Positions 15,001 through 27,000 of a stretch of DNA of 64,000 nucleotides are shown in pieces. Position 1 is the stretch's first letter. The number at the start of each line of letters is the position of its first letter. The position numbers were made by a program, and so were the translations under genes. The notes under the pieces are model-generated. The model saw only the letters and a list, made by a program, of their open reading frames with translations. It ran no database searches and had not been told where the DNA came from. Source of the stretch: CATQHQ01 sp965243805 (lineage in GTDB: Bacteria; Gemmatimonadota; Gemmatimonadetes; Longimicrobiales; Gaopeijiaceae); contig OZ251577.1 in NCBI GenBank assembly GCA_965243805.1, positions 3,162,001-3,226,000 of the forward strand, written 5' to 3'.

Positions 15001-18000
15001 GCAGGCGGCGTACGCAGGCGGGACAGGCACGGACAGCCTGACGTTCCGCTACACGGTGCGGGTGACGGACGAGGACTCGACCGGGATCAGCATCAGCGCA
15101 ACGGCGCTGACGCTGAACAGCGGCGCGATCAACGACGCCCGCGACGCCACCCAGCCGGCCACCCTGGGGCTGACGGCGATCACAAACGCGGCCGCTCACA
15201 AGGTAGACGGCGCGCAGGGTCCGCCGGGGGTGACGGGGCTGTCGCTGAACACGCCGGTGTCGAGCGCCACCTACGAGCGGGGCGACACGATCGTCGCCAC
15301 GGTGACGTTCAACAAGTCGGTAGACGTGACGGGCACGCCGCAGCTGGCGCTGGGGATCGGTTTGAACACCCGGCAAGCCGACTACGCCAGCGGCACAGGC
15401 ACGGCGTCGCTGGTGTTCCGCTACGTGGTGGTGCAGACGGACGCGGACCCGAACGGGCTGTCGGTCGCGGCGGACGCGCTGGCGCTGAACAGCGGGACGA
15501 TCAAGGTGGCGGGCGGGTCGGTGGACGCGCTCTTGGGGTTGGGTGCCCACGCCGTCGAGAACAGCTCGGGCCATGTCGTCTCGGGCACCACGTTCACGAC
15601 GGCGGCGGCGAGCGGCGTGGCGGTTGCGAGCAGCCCGGCAAGCGACAGCACCTACGGACTCGGCGAGCAGATCGAGGTGGCGGTGACGTTCACCCGCCCG
15701 GTGGACGTGACGGGCACCCCGCAGGTGGCGCTGATGGTCGGCACCGAGACCCGACAGGCGGCGTACACGAGCGGAACCGGCACGGACAGCCTGACGTTCC
15801 GCTACGCGGTGCAGGTGACGGACGAGGACTCGACCGGGATCAGCATCGGCGCGACGGCGCTGGCACTGAACAGCGGCGCGATCAACGACGCCCGCGACGC
15901 GACCCAGCCGGCCACGCTGGGGCTGACGGCGATCACCAACGCGGCCGCTCACAAGGTGGACGGCGCGCAGGGTCCGCCCGGGGTAATTGGGTTGTCGCTG
16001 AACACCCCGGTGTCGGGTGCCACCTACGAACGGAGCGACACGGTGGTCGCGACGGTGACGTTCAACAAGTCAGTGGACGTGACGGGCACACCGCAGCTGG
16101 CGCTGGGGATCGGCTCGGCCACCCGGCAGGCCAACTACGCCAGCGGCACGGGCACGGCGTCGCTGGTGTTCCGCTACCTGGTGGTGCAGGCGGACGCGGA
16201 CCCGAACGGTCTGTCGATCGCAGCGGGCGCGCTGGTGCTGAACAGCGGAACGATCCGTGTGGCGGGCGGCACGACGGACGCGCTCTTAGGTTTGGGCACC
16301 CACGCCGTCGAGAACAGCTCGGGCCACATCGTCTCGGGCGCCACGTTCACCGCGGCGTCGGCGAGCAGCGTGGCAATTGCGAGCAGCCCCTCCGGCGGCG
16401 GCACCTACGGACTGAGCGAGCAGATCGAGGTGGCGGTGACGTTCACCCGCCCGGTGGACGTGACGGGCACGCCGCAGCTGGCACTGTGGATCGGCACGGA
16501 CACGGTGCAGGCGGCGTACGCCAGCGGTACCGGCACGGACAGCCTGACGTTCCGCTACACGGTCCAGGCGACGGACATGGACGCCGACGGGATCAGCATC
16601 GGCGCGGCGGCCCTGGCGCTGAACAGCGGCGCGATCAACGACGCCCGCGACGCGACCCAGCCGGCCACGCTGGGGCTGACGGCGATCACCAACGCGGGCG
16701 CCCACAAGGTGGACGGCGCACAGGGTCCGCCGGGCGTGACTGGGCTGTCGCTGAACACGCCTCTGTCGAGTTCCACGTACGAGCGGGGCGACACGATCGT
16801 CGCCACAGTGACGTTCAACAAGTCGGTGGACGTGACGGGCGCGCCGCAGCTCGCACTGGGGATTGGTGCGAACACGCGGCAAGCGGCGTACGCCAGCGGA
16901 ACGGGCACGGCGTCGCTGGTGTTCCGCTACTTGGTGGTGCAGGCCGACGCGGACCCGAACGGGCTGTCGGTCGCGGCCGACGCGCTGACGCTGAACAGCG
17001 GGACGATCAAGGTGGCGGGCGGGTCGGTGGACGCGCTGCTGGACCTGGGTGCGCACGCGGTTGCAAACAGCTCGGGCCACATCGTCTCTGGCGCCACCTT
17101 CACGGCGGCGTCGGCGAGCAGTGTGGCGATAGCGAGCACCCCGTCCGGCGGCGGTGACACCTACGGGCTGGGCGAGCAGATTGAGGTGGCGGTGACGTTC
17201 ACCCGCCCGGTGGACGTGACGGGCACGCCGCAGGTGGCCCTCGAGATCGGCTCGGACACCGTGCGGGCGGCGTACACCAGCGGTACCGGCACGGACAGCC
17301 TCACGTTCCGCTACACGGTCCAGGCGACGGACACGGACGCCGACGGGATCAGCATCGGCGCGGCGGCGCTGGCGCTGAACAGCGGCGCCATCAACGACGC
17401 TCGCGACGCGACCCAAGCGGCCACGCTGGCCCTGACGGCGATCACCAACGCGGCCGCCCACAAGGTGGACGGCAGCCAGGGTCCCCCCGGCGTGATCGGG
17501 TTGTCGCTGAACACCCCGTTGTCGAGTGCCACCTACGAGCGGGGCGACACGATCGTCGCCACCGTAACCTTCAACAAATCGGTGGACGTGACGGGCACGC
17601 CGCGGTTGGCGCTGGGGATCGGCTTGAACACCCGGCAGGCGGCGTACGCCAGCGGCACGGGCACGGCGTCGCTGGTCTTCCGCTACCTGGTGGTGCAGGC
17701 CGACGCGGACGCGGACGGGCTGTCGGTCGTGGCGAGCGCGCTGGCGCTGAACAGCGGCACGATCCGTGTGGCGGGCGGCACCACGAACGCGCTGCTGAAC
17801 CTGGGCGCCCACGCCGTCGCGAACAGCGCGGGCCACATCGTCTCGGGCGCGACCTTCACAGTGGCGTCGGCGAGCGGCGTGGCGATTGCGAGCACCCCCT
17901 CCGGTGGCGGAGACACCTACGGGCTGACCGAGCAGATTGAGGTGGCGGTGACGTTCACGCGCCCGGTGGATGTGACGGGCACCCCGCAGGTCGCCCTTGA

Positions 18001-21000
18001 GATCGACACGGACACAGTCCAGGCGGACTACGCGGGCGGCACCGGCACGGACAGCCTGACGTTCCGCTACACGGTGCGGGCGGCCGACGAGGACTCGACC
18101 GGGATCAGCATCGGCGCGACCGCGCTGGCCCTGAACAGCGGCGCCATCAACGACGCCCGCGACGCAACCCAGCCAGCCACCCTGGCCCTGACGGCGATCA
18201 CCAACGCGGCCGCCCACAAGGTGGACGGCGCACAAGGTCCCCCTGGAGTAACGGGGTTGTCGCTCAACACGCCGTTGTCGAGCGCGACCTACGAGCGAGG
18301 CGACACGATCGTCGCCACGGTGACGTTCAACAAGTCGGTGGACGTGACGGGCACGCCGCGGTTGGCGCTGGGGATCGGCTCCAACACCCGGCAGGCGAAC
18401 TACGCCAGCGGCACGGGCACGGCCTCGCTGGTGTTCCGCTACCTGGTGGCGCAGACGGACTCGGACCCGAACGGGATCAGCATCGCCGCCGGCGCGCTCA
18501 CGCTGAACAGCGGCACGATCAATGTGGCGGGCGGGTCGGTGAACGCACTGCTGGACCTGGGCGCCCACGCGATCGCGAACAGCGCGGGCCACATCGTCTC
18601 GGGCACGACCTTCACGGCGGCCTCGCCGAGCAGCGTGGCGATTGCCAGCAGCCCGGCCAGCGACAGCACCTACGGACTCGGCGAGCAGATCGAGATCGCG
18701 GTAACGTTCACCCGCCCGGTGGACGTGACAGGCACCCCGCAGGTCGCGCTGACGATCGACACCCAGACCCGACAGGCAGCGTACGCCAGCGGCACGGGCA
18801 CGGACAGCCTGACGTTCCGCTACACGGTGCAGGCGGCGGACGAGGACTCGACCGGGGTCAGCATCGGCGCGACGGCTCTGGCGCTGAACAGCGGCACCAT
18901 CAACGACGCTCGCGACGCAACCCGGCCAGCCACGCTAGCCCTCACGGCGATCACCAACTCGGCCGCCCACAAAGTGGACGGCGCACAGGGTCCCGCAGGG
19001 GTGATCGGGTTGTCGATCAACACGCCGTTGTCGAGCGCGACCTACGAACGGGCCGACACGATCGTCGCCACGGTGACGTTCAACAAGGCCGTGGACGTGA
19101 CGGGCACGCCGCAGCTGGCCCTGGGGATCGGTTCGAACACCCGGCAGGCGAACTACGCCAGCGGCACGGGCACGGCGTCGCTAGTCTTCCGCTACCTAGT
19201 GGTGCAGGCGGACTCGGACCCCAACGGGATCAGCATCGCCGCGAGCGCGCTGGCGCTGAACAGCGGAACGATCCGTGTGGCGGGCGGCACGACCAACGCG
19301 CTGCTGGGCCTGGGCGCCCACGCCGTCGCGAACAGCTCGGGCCACCGCGTCTCGGGCGCGACCTTCACGTCGTCCTCGGCGAGCAGCGTGGCGATCGCCA
19401 GCAGCCCCTCCGGCGGCGCCACCTACGGACTGAGCGAGCAGATCGAGGTGGCCGTGACGTTCACCCGCCCGGTGGACGTAACGGGCACCCCGCAGGTGGC
19501 GCTGAGGATCGGCACCGAGACCCGGCAGGCGGCGTACACAGGCGGCACCGGCACCGACAGCCTGACGTTCCGCTACACGGTGCAGGCGACGGACACGGAC
19601 GCCAACGGGATCAGCATCGGTGCCACGGCGCTGGCGCTGAACAGCGGCGCGATCAACGACGCTCGCGACGCGACCCAGCCGGCCACCCTGGCCTTGACGG
19701 CAATCACCAACGCGGCCGCCCACAAGGTGGACGGCGCACAAGGTCCCCCCGGCGTGACCGGGCTGTCGCTGAACACCCCCGTGTCGAGCGCCACGTACGA
19801 GCGGGGCGACACGATCGTCGCCACGGTGACCTTCAACAAGTCGGTGGACGTGACGGGCACGCCGCAGCTCGCGCTGGGGATCGGCTCCAACACCCGGCAG
19901 GCCAACTACGCCAGCGGCACGGGCACGGCGTCGCTGGTGTTCCGCTACCTGGTCGTGCAGGCGGACACGGACGCCAACGGGATCAGCATCAGCGCGAGCG
20001 CGCTGGCGCTGAACAGCGGGACGATCAAGGTGGCGGGCGGGACGGTGGACGCCCTGCTGGGCCTGGGCACCCACGCCGTCGAGAACAGCTCCGGCCACAT
20101 CGTCTCGGGCGCGACCTTCACGGCGGCGTCGGCGAGCAGTGTGGCGATCGCCAGCACCCCGTCCAGCGGCGGCGACACCTACGGACTCGGCGACCAGATC
20201 CAGGCAACCGTGACCTTCACCCGCCCAGTGGACGTGACGGGCACCCCGCAGGTCGCCCTCGAAATCGGCTCGGACACGGTGCAGGCGGCGTACACAAGCG
20301 GCACCGGCACGAACAGCCTCGCGTTCCGCTACACGGTGCAGGCAACGGACACGGACGCCAACGGGATCAGCATCGGCGCGACAGCGCTGGCACTGAACAG
20401 CGGCACCATCAACGACGCACGCGACGCATCCCAAGCGGCCACGCTGGCCCTGACAGCGATCACCAACTCGGCCGCCCACAAGGTGGACGGCGCACAAGGT
20501 CCCCCCGGCGTGATCGGGCTGTCGCTGAACACCCCGATGTCGAGCGCCACATACGAGCGGGGCGACACGATCGTCGCCACGGTGACCTTCAACAAGTCGG
20601 TGAACGTGACGGGCACGCCCCAACTGGCGTTGCGGATCGGCTCGAACACCCGGCAGGCCAACTACGCCAGCGGCACGGGCACGGCCGCGCTGACCTTCCG
20701 CTACCTGGTGGCGCAGGCGGACGCGGACGCCGACGGGATCAGCATCGCCGCCGGCGCGCTGTCGCTGAACGCGGGCACAATCCGGGTAGCAGGTGGCACA
20801 ACGAACGCACTGCTGGACCTGGGTGCCCACGCGATCACGAACAGCGGAAACCACAAGGTCTCGGGCACCACCTTCACAACGGCGTCGGCAAGTAGCCTGG
20901 CGATCGCCAGCACCCCGGCCGGCGGCGGCGACACCTACGGGCTGACGGAGCAGATCGAGGTCGCAGTCACCTTCACGCGCCCCGTGACGGTGACCGGCAC

Positions 21001-24000
21001 CCCGCAAGTCGCCCTCGAGATCGGTGCCGACACGGTGCAAGCGGGCTACACGAGCGGCACCGGCACCGACAGCCTCACCTTCCGCTACGCAGTCCAGTCG
21101 TCGGACATGGACGCCGACGGGATCAGCATCAGCGCGACGGCGCTGGCCCTGAACAGCGGCACCATCAACGACGCCCGCGACGCCAACCAGGCGGCCACTC
21201 TGACCCTAACCGCCATCACCAACGCAAGCGCCCACAAGGTCGATGGCAGCCAGGGCCCGCCGGGCGTGACGGGGCTGTCGCTGAACTCCCCAGAGGTGGG
21301 CGACACCTACGAGCGCAGCGAGACGATCCAGGCCACGGTGGCGTTCAACAAGGCCGTGGACGTGACGGGCACACCACAGCTGGCGCTGCGAATCGGCTCG
21401 GCAACACGGCAAGCGTCCTATGCGACGGGCACGGGCACGGACCGCCTGACCTTCCACTACGTCGTCCAGTCGCCGGACACGGACACGGACGGGATCAGCA
21501 TCGACGCGACGGCCCTGACGCTGAACGCCGGCACGATCAAGGTGTCGGGCGGGAGCTTGGACGCGGCTCTCAACCTGGGCGCCAACGCAATCACCACCAG
21601 CACAAACCACAAGGTTGCAGGCGGTACGTTCACGACGCCGGCGGTGGCTCTGCTGAACATCCGAAGCACGCCGAGCGGCGCAGGCCAGACCTACGTGCTG
21701 GGCGACACGATCGAGGTTCAGGTAGGGTTCAGCCGGCCGGTGACGGTGACGGGCACGCCTCAGTTGGCGCTGGGGATCGGCTTGGCGACGCGGCAGGCGG
21801 ACTACGCTTCCATTGCGGCTTCGGGCCAGGGAGTGAGGTTCAGGTACGCGGTCCGTCCCACGGATGTGGACACCGACGGGATCAGCGTGGGCCCGGGCGC
21901 ATTGTCGCTCAACGGGGGCAGGATCGCGGACGTGCGGCTGTCCTCGGTGGCGGCTCTGCTGGCTCAGGGCGCACACACGATCACCAACAGCGCAAGCCAC
22001 AAGGTGAACGGACTCCAAGGTCCGCCCGGAGTCACCCGCGTCGCGTTGAACCCGCCCCCGGAGGGCGACACCTACGAGCGGGACGACACCATCGTCGCCA
22101 CGGTGACGTTCAACAAGGCGGTGGACGTAACGGGCACGCCGCAGGTCGCCCTGCAGATCGGCGCAAACACGCGGCAGGCGAACTACGCCAGCGGAACGGG
22201 CACGACGCAGCTGCACTTCCGCTACCTGGTCGTGCAGGCGGACTCGGACCCGGACGGGCTGAGCATGGCAGCCAACGCGCTGGCGCTGAACAGCGGGACG
22301 ATCAAGGTGGCGGGCGGCACGACGAACGCACTGTTGAGCTTGGAGCACTACGCGTTCAGCAACCTGTGGCGGGTCGCAGGCGGGACGTTCACGGCGGCGT
22401 CGGTGAGCGACGTGACGATCACCAGCGCTCCGGCGGACGGCTCCACGTATGGGTTGAGCGAGCAGATCGAAGTGGAGGTGGCGTTCACGCGCCCGGTGGA
22501 TGTGACGGGCACGCCGCAGCTGGCGCTGCAGATCGGCTCCAACGCCCGGCAGGCCAACTACGCCAGCGGCACAGGCACCGACACGCTGACCTTCCAGTAC
22601 GTGGTCACCTTGGGCGATCGCGACACCAACGGGATCGGCATCGGGGCCAGTGCGCTGACGCTGAACGCCGGCACGATCGCCGACGCCAGGGACGGAACGA
22701 CGGCGGCGAGCCTAAGCCTGGGTAGCCACGCATTCTCCAACGACGCCAGCCATCGGGTGGACGGCAACCAAGGTCCGCCGGGCGTCACGAGACTCTTGCT
22801 GAACACGCCGGTGGTGGGAGACACCTACGAGCTGGACGACACGATCCAGGTCGTAGTGAGGTTCAACAAGGCGGTGGACGTGACCACCACCGGCGGCACT
22901 CCGCAGCTGGCGCTGGAGATCGACGCGACGACCCGGCAGGCCGAGTACGCGTCGGGGACCGGGACCACGGACTTGGCGTTCGTGTACGTGGTCCAGTCAA
23001 GCGACGCAGATGCCAACGGGATCAGCATCGGTGCCAGCGCGCTGGCGCTGAACGGCGGGACGATCAAGGTGGCGAACGGCACCGTGGACGCGGAGCTGGC
23101 CGTGGGCGCGAACGCGATCGCCAACAGTGTGGCCCACAAGGTGGTGGGTTCGTACACGGCGCCGGCGGTGAGCGGCGTGTCGATCACCAGCCGTCCGACG
23201 GTGGGCGGCGTCTACGCCCGCGACGACATGATCGAAGTGCAGGTGACGTTCAGCCGTCCCGTGAACGTGACCACGACGGGCGGCACGCCGCAGCTGGCGC
23301 TGACGGTGGGCACGGCCACGCGCCAAGCCGAGTACGCGTCGGGCACCGGCACGCCGCAGCTGGCGTTCCGCTACACGGTACAGTCGACGGACGCGGCACC
23401 CAACGGGATCGGCGTCGCAGCGAGTGCCCTGACGCTGAACGGCGGCACGATCAACGACGCCCGGAGTGCTGCCACGGCCGCGACCCTGACCCTTGGCGCC
23501 CATGCCATCACCAGCGACCGGGCCCACCGGGTGGACGGCTCCATCGGCCCGGCCGTGGTGACGGGAATCGCCTTCGGCAGCACACCCGCTACCGGCGACA
23601 CCTACGGCCTGGCCGAGCTCGTCCAGCTGCAGGTGACGTTCGACCGGGCGGTGAGGGTGAGGGGCACACCCCAGCTCGCCCTCCAGATCGGCCAGACAAC
23701 GCGTCAAGCGACCTACTTGTCCGGCTCGGGCGCCCAGACGCTGACGTTCGGGTACGGCGTGCAGTCGTCGGACGCAGACCCGGACGGGATCAGCGTCGGC
23801 GCCGGCGCCCTGGCCCTGAACGGCGGATCGATCGTCAACGCTGCCGACGGCGTGCGCCCCGCCGTGCTGGCGTTGGGCGCCCACACGTTCAACAACGACC
23901 AATCGCACAAGGTGAGCGGCACGGCGGTGGTCGCCCCGACGGTGACGAGCGTGTCGCTCGCGAGCACTCCCTCGGCCGGCGGAACGTACGGAGCGGGCAG

Positions 24001-27000
24001 CACGATCTCGGTCCGGGTGGCCTTCAGCAGACTCGTTCAGGTGACGGGCCGCCCGCGCCTGGCGCTGATCATCGGCCAAGCGCGACGCTACGCAGAGTAC
24101 GACGCCTTCGCGTCCTCGGCAGCACGGGCGTCGGCGATGGCGTTCCGGGCCGCAGCCACGATAGGGTCGAGCAGGTCGGTGCTGGTCTTCCGCTACCGGG
24201 TGCGTCCTGCCGACGTGGACCAGGACGGGATCAGCGTGCCTGAGGACGCCCTGGAGCTGAACGGCGGTGCGATCGTGATCGCGGGAAGCTCCGCGCCGGT
24301 CCCCATGCAGGCACTGCTGGGCCTGGGCGGCTACGCGATCGAGAACGCCGGCGAGCACGCCGTCAACGGCGGCGGCGGGACCAACCCGTTCTTCAGCAAG
24401 GCGGAGTACGACTTCAGCCTGACGGAGGATGTGCCTGGGCCGCTGGTGGTGGGGCAGGTGAGCGCGGAGGACCCCTTCGGCAGCGCGGTGGTCTACGCGG
24501 TGGGCGCAGGCAGCGAGGGGCTCTTCCAGGTGGACGCCGAAAGCGGCGAGATCGCCTATGTGGGCGACGGCGAGGACGCGGAGCTGCGCTCCCAGTACGT
24601 GATGCAGGTGAGCGCCCGAGCGGACGACGACCGCACCGGCACAGCAGTGGTGCGGGTACATGTGCTGAACGTGAACGACCCGCCGGTCTTCTCGGCAGAG
24701 CGGTTCAGGTTCGGGCTGCCCGAGAACGTGGCGGGCCCGGTGGCGCTGGGCGTGGCGGAGGCGGTGGACCTGGACGAGGGCGACACCCTGACCTACCGCA
24801 TCGAGCGAGGCGACACCGACCTCTTCGAGCTGAACCCCGCGACCGGCGAGGTGCGCTACCTGGGCGCCAGCCAGGACTTCGAGGCCGAGGACGGCCCCAA
24901 GTCGTGGGAGCTGACGGTGAGCGCGACGGACTTGGAAGGCCTGGGCGCGCGCGCCGTCGTGGCCGTCTCGGTGGCGAACGTCAACGAAGCACCGGTGTTC
25001 CCGGACTCGGCGTACGACTTCCACTTCAAGGAGAACGTCCCTGGCCCGCTGGCGCTGGGGTTGATGGCGGCGGACGACCCGGACGCGGGCGACCGAGTGC
25101 GGTACGCGCTGGCGGAAGGCGACGCTGACCGGTTCGAGGTGCACCCGATCAGCGGGCGGCTGCGCTACGTGGGCGCCGGCGAGGACGCGGAGACTGGGCC
25201 GGAGGGCTGGCGCCTGGTGGTGACGGCGACGGACCGGGACGGCTTGGTCGCCACGGCCCACGCCACGGTGCGACTGGAGGACCGGAACGAGGCGCCGACG
25301 TTCACGGCCGAGAGCTACGAGTGGGAGATGGCCGAGGGCCTGCCCGGCCCGCTGTCCCTGGGGCGCGTCGAGGCCACCGACGCCGACGTGGCAGATACGG
25401 TGACGTACCGGCTGGCTGGCGCCGGCGCGGAGCACTTCCAGGTGGACGGCGCGACGGGCGAAGTGCGCTACGTGGGTGCCGGCGAGGACTACGAAACCGG
25501 CCCCACGTCTTGGGAGTTCCTCGTGGTGGCGGTGGACCGTGGCCGCCTCTCGGCGGTGGTGCCCGCGAAGGTGCGCGTGCTCGACGTGAACGAGGCACCC
25601 GCCTTCGCCGACTCGACGTACAGCTTCGAGCTTCTGGAGAACACGCCCGGTCCGCACGCGCTGGGCCGCGTGGAAGCGACCGACCCCGACGAGGGCGACG
25701 CGCTGACGTACAGCCTGGCGGCCGGCGACGCGGCCCGCTTCGAGGTGAACGGCGCAACGGGCGAAGTGCGCTATGTGGGCGCCGGCGAAGACCACGAGGC
25801 CGGCCCGCCGGAGTTCGCGCTGGTGGTGCAGGCCACGGACCCGGACGGATTGGCGGACTCGGCCAGCATGACGGTCACGGTGCTGAACCAGAACGAGGTG
25901 CCCGCCTTCGCCGACTCGGCGTACGGCTTCGAGCTCCCGGAGAACGCCCAAGGTCCGCGCGCGCTGGGCCGCGTGGAGGCGACCGACCCGGACGAGGGCG
26001 ACGCGCTGACGTACAGCCTGGCGGCCGGCGACGCGGCCCGCTTCGAGGTGAACGGCGCGACGGGCGAAGTGCGCTACGTGGGTGCCGGCGAGGACTACGA
26101 GACCGGCCCGGCGTCGTTCGCGCTGGCGGTGCGAGCAGCCGACTCCGGCGGCCTCTCCGACAAGACCCGGGTCGTGGTGCGCCTCCTGGACATGAACGAA
26201 GGCCCGGAAGCGGTCGGCGCGATCGCTCCCAAGCTCTTGGAGGCGTACGGCGCGCCGATGGAGGAAGACCTGGCCCCCTACTTCCGCGACCCGGACGGCG
26301 ACCCGCTCACCTACTCGGTCGAGTCGTCGGCCCCCAACGTGGTGCAGGCGACCGTCACCGAGTCGACCCGGCTCTCGATCGCGCCCCAGGAGATGGGAAT
26401 CGCCACCGTGACGGTTACGGCCAGCGACCCAGGCGGCCTGACGGCGAACCACCAGCTCCAGGTCACGGTGGAGGCGTCACGCTCGGAGCGCGCTCGGGCG
26501 TTCCAGCGCTCACTGGCCGCCTTCGGGCGCGCGCTCGGCACGGAAACGGTGGACGCGATCGGCGGCCGCCTCGGAATCGAGTCGTCCGGCTCGCTGGGCC
26601 GCTCCCACCTCCAGCTGGGCGGCCGCTCCCTGGGCTGCGGCACGTTCTTCAGCGACGCGCCCGACGGTCAGCAGTGCGGCTGGGAACAGATGCTGCGCAA
26701 CGCATCAGGCTTTGCCGGCATCCAACTCACCCACCCCGGCGAGCCCGGACCCGGTGCCCGCGCCGGCGGCACGATCGATCCCGCCACGCTGCTGCTCGGC
26801 AACGGCCGGCAGCCCGGCTCCGCCGTCGCATCCGGGTTCGGCGGCGGCGGCGCCTACGCCGGCCAGACCGAAGACGCGGCCCAGCTCCGGCCCGCCGGAA
26901 TCGAGTTCAACCCCGTCTCCCTCCAGAACCTGCTGGACCAGAGCTCCTTCCAGCTCTCCTTCGGCGGCGGCGCCCCGACCGCCCTCGACGACGTCTCCGC

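Larger units (their letters stand above)
869..24375 (+). repeat. Array of about 62 tandem ~126-aa Ig-like repeats
   Basis: Counting the 'SGDTYGAGETI.VEV.F' turn by hand gives 62 copies, averaging ~379 bp. Each copy runs: SxPxSGDTYGAGE, then VTGTPQLAL(T)IG, then RQAxYASGSGT, then LTFxYxVQ, then an acidic DxDxDG(I/L) turn, then ALxLNxGTI, LGxHAI and HKVDG. The DxDxDG element is written for example DADPDG, DSDTDG or DMDADG and resembles calcium-binding loops of thrombospondin type 3 repeats. Copies 1-9 and 28-36 are single-type monomers, copies 10-27 and 37-54 alternate two subtypes, and copies 55-62 are mixed and more divergent. DNA identity between neighbours is high, so recombination between copies is likely. 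The count is manual and may be off by one. Confidence 0.88.

Noticed and set aside
869..24375. CRISPR-like periodicity
   Set aside because: Units are ~378 bp, coding and in one frame, without short identical repeats and unique spacers.
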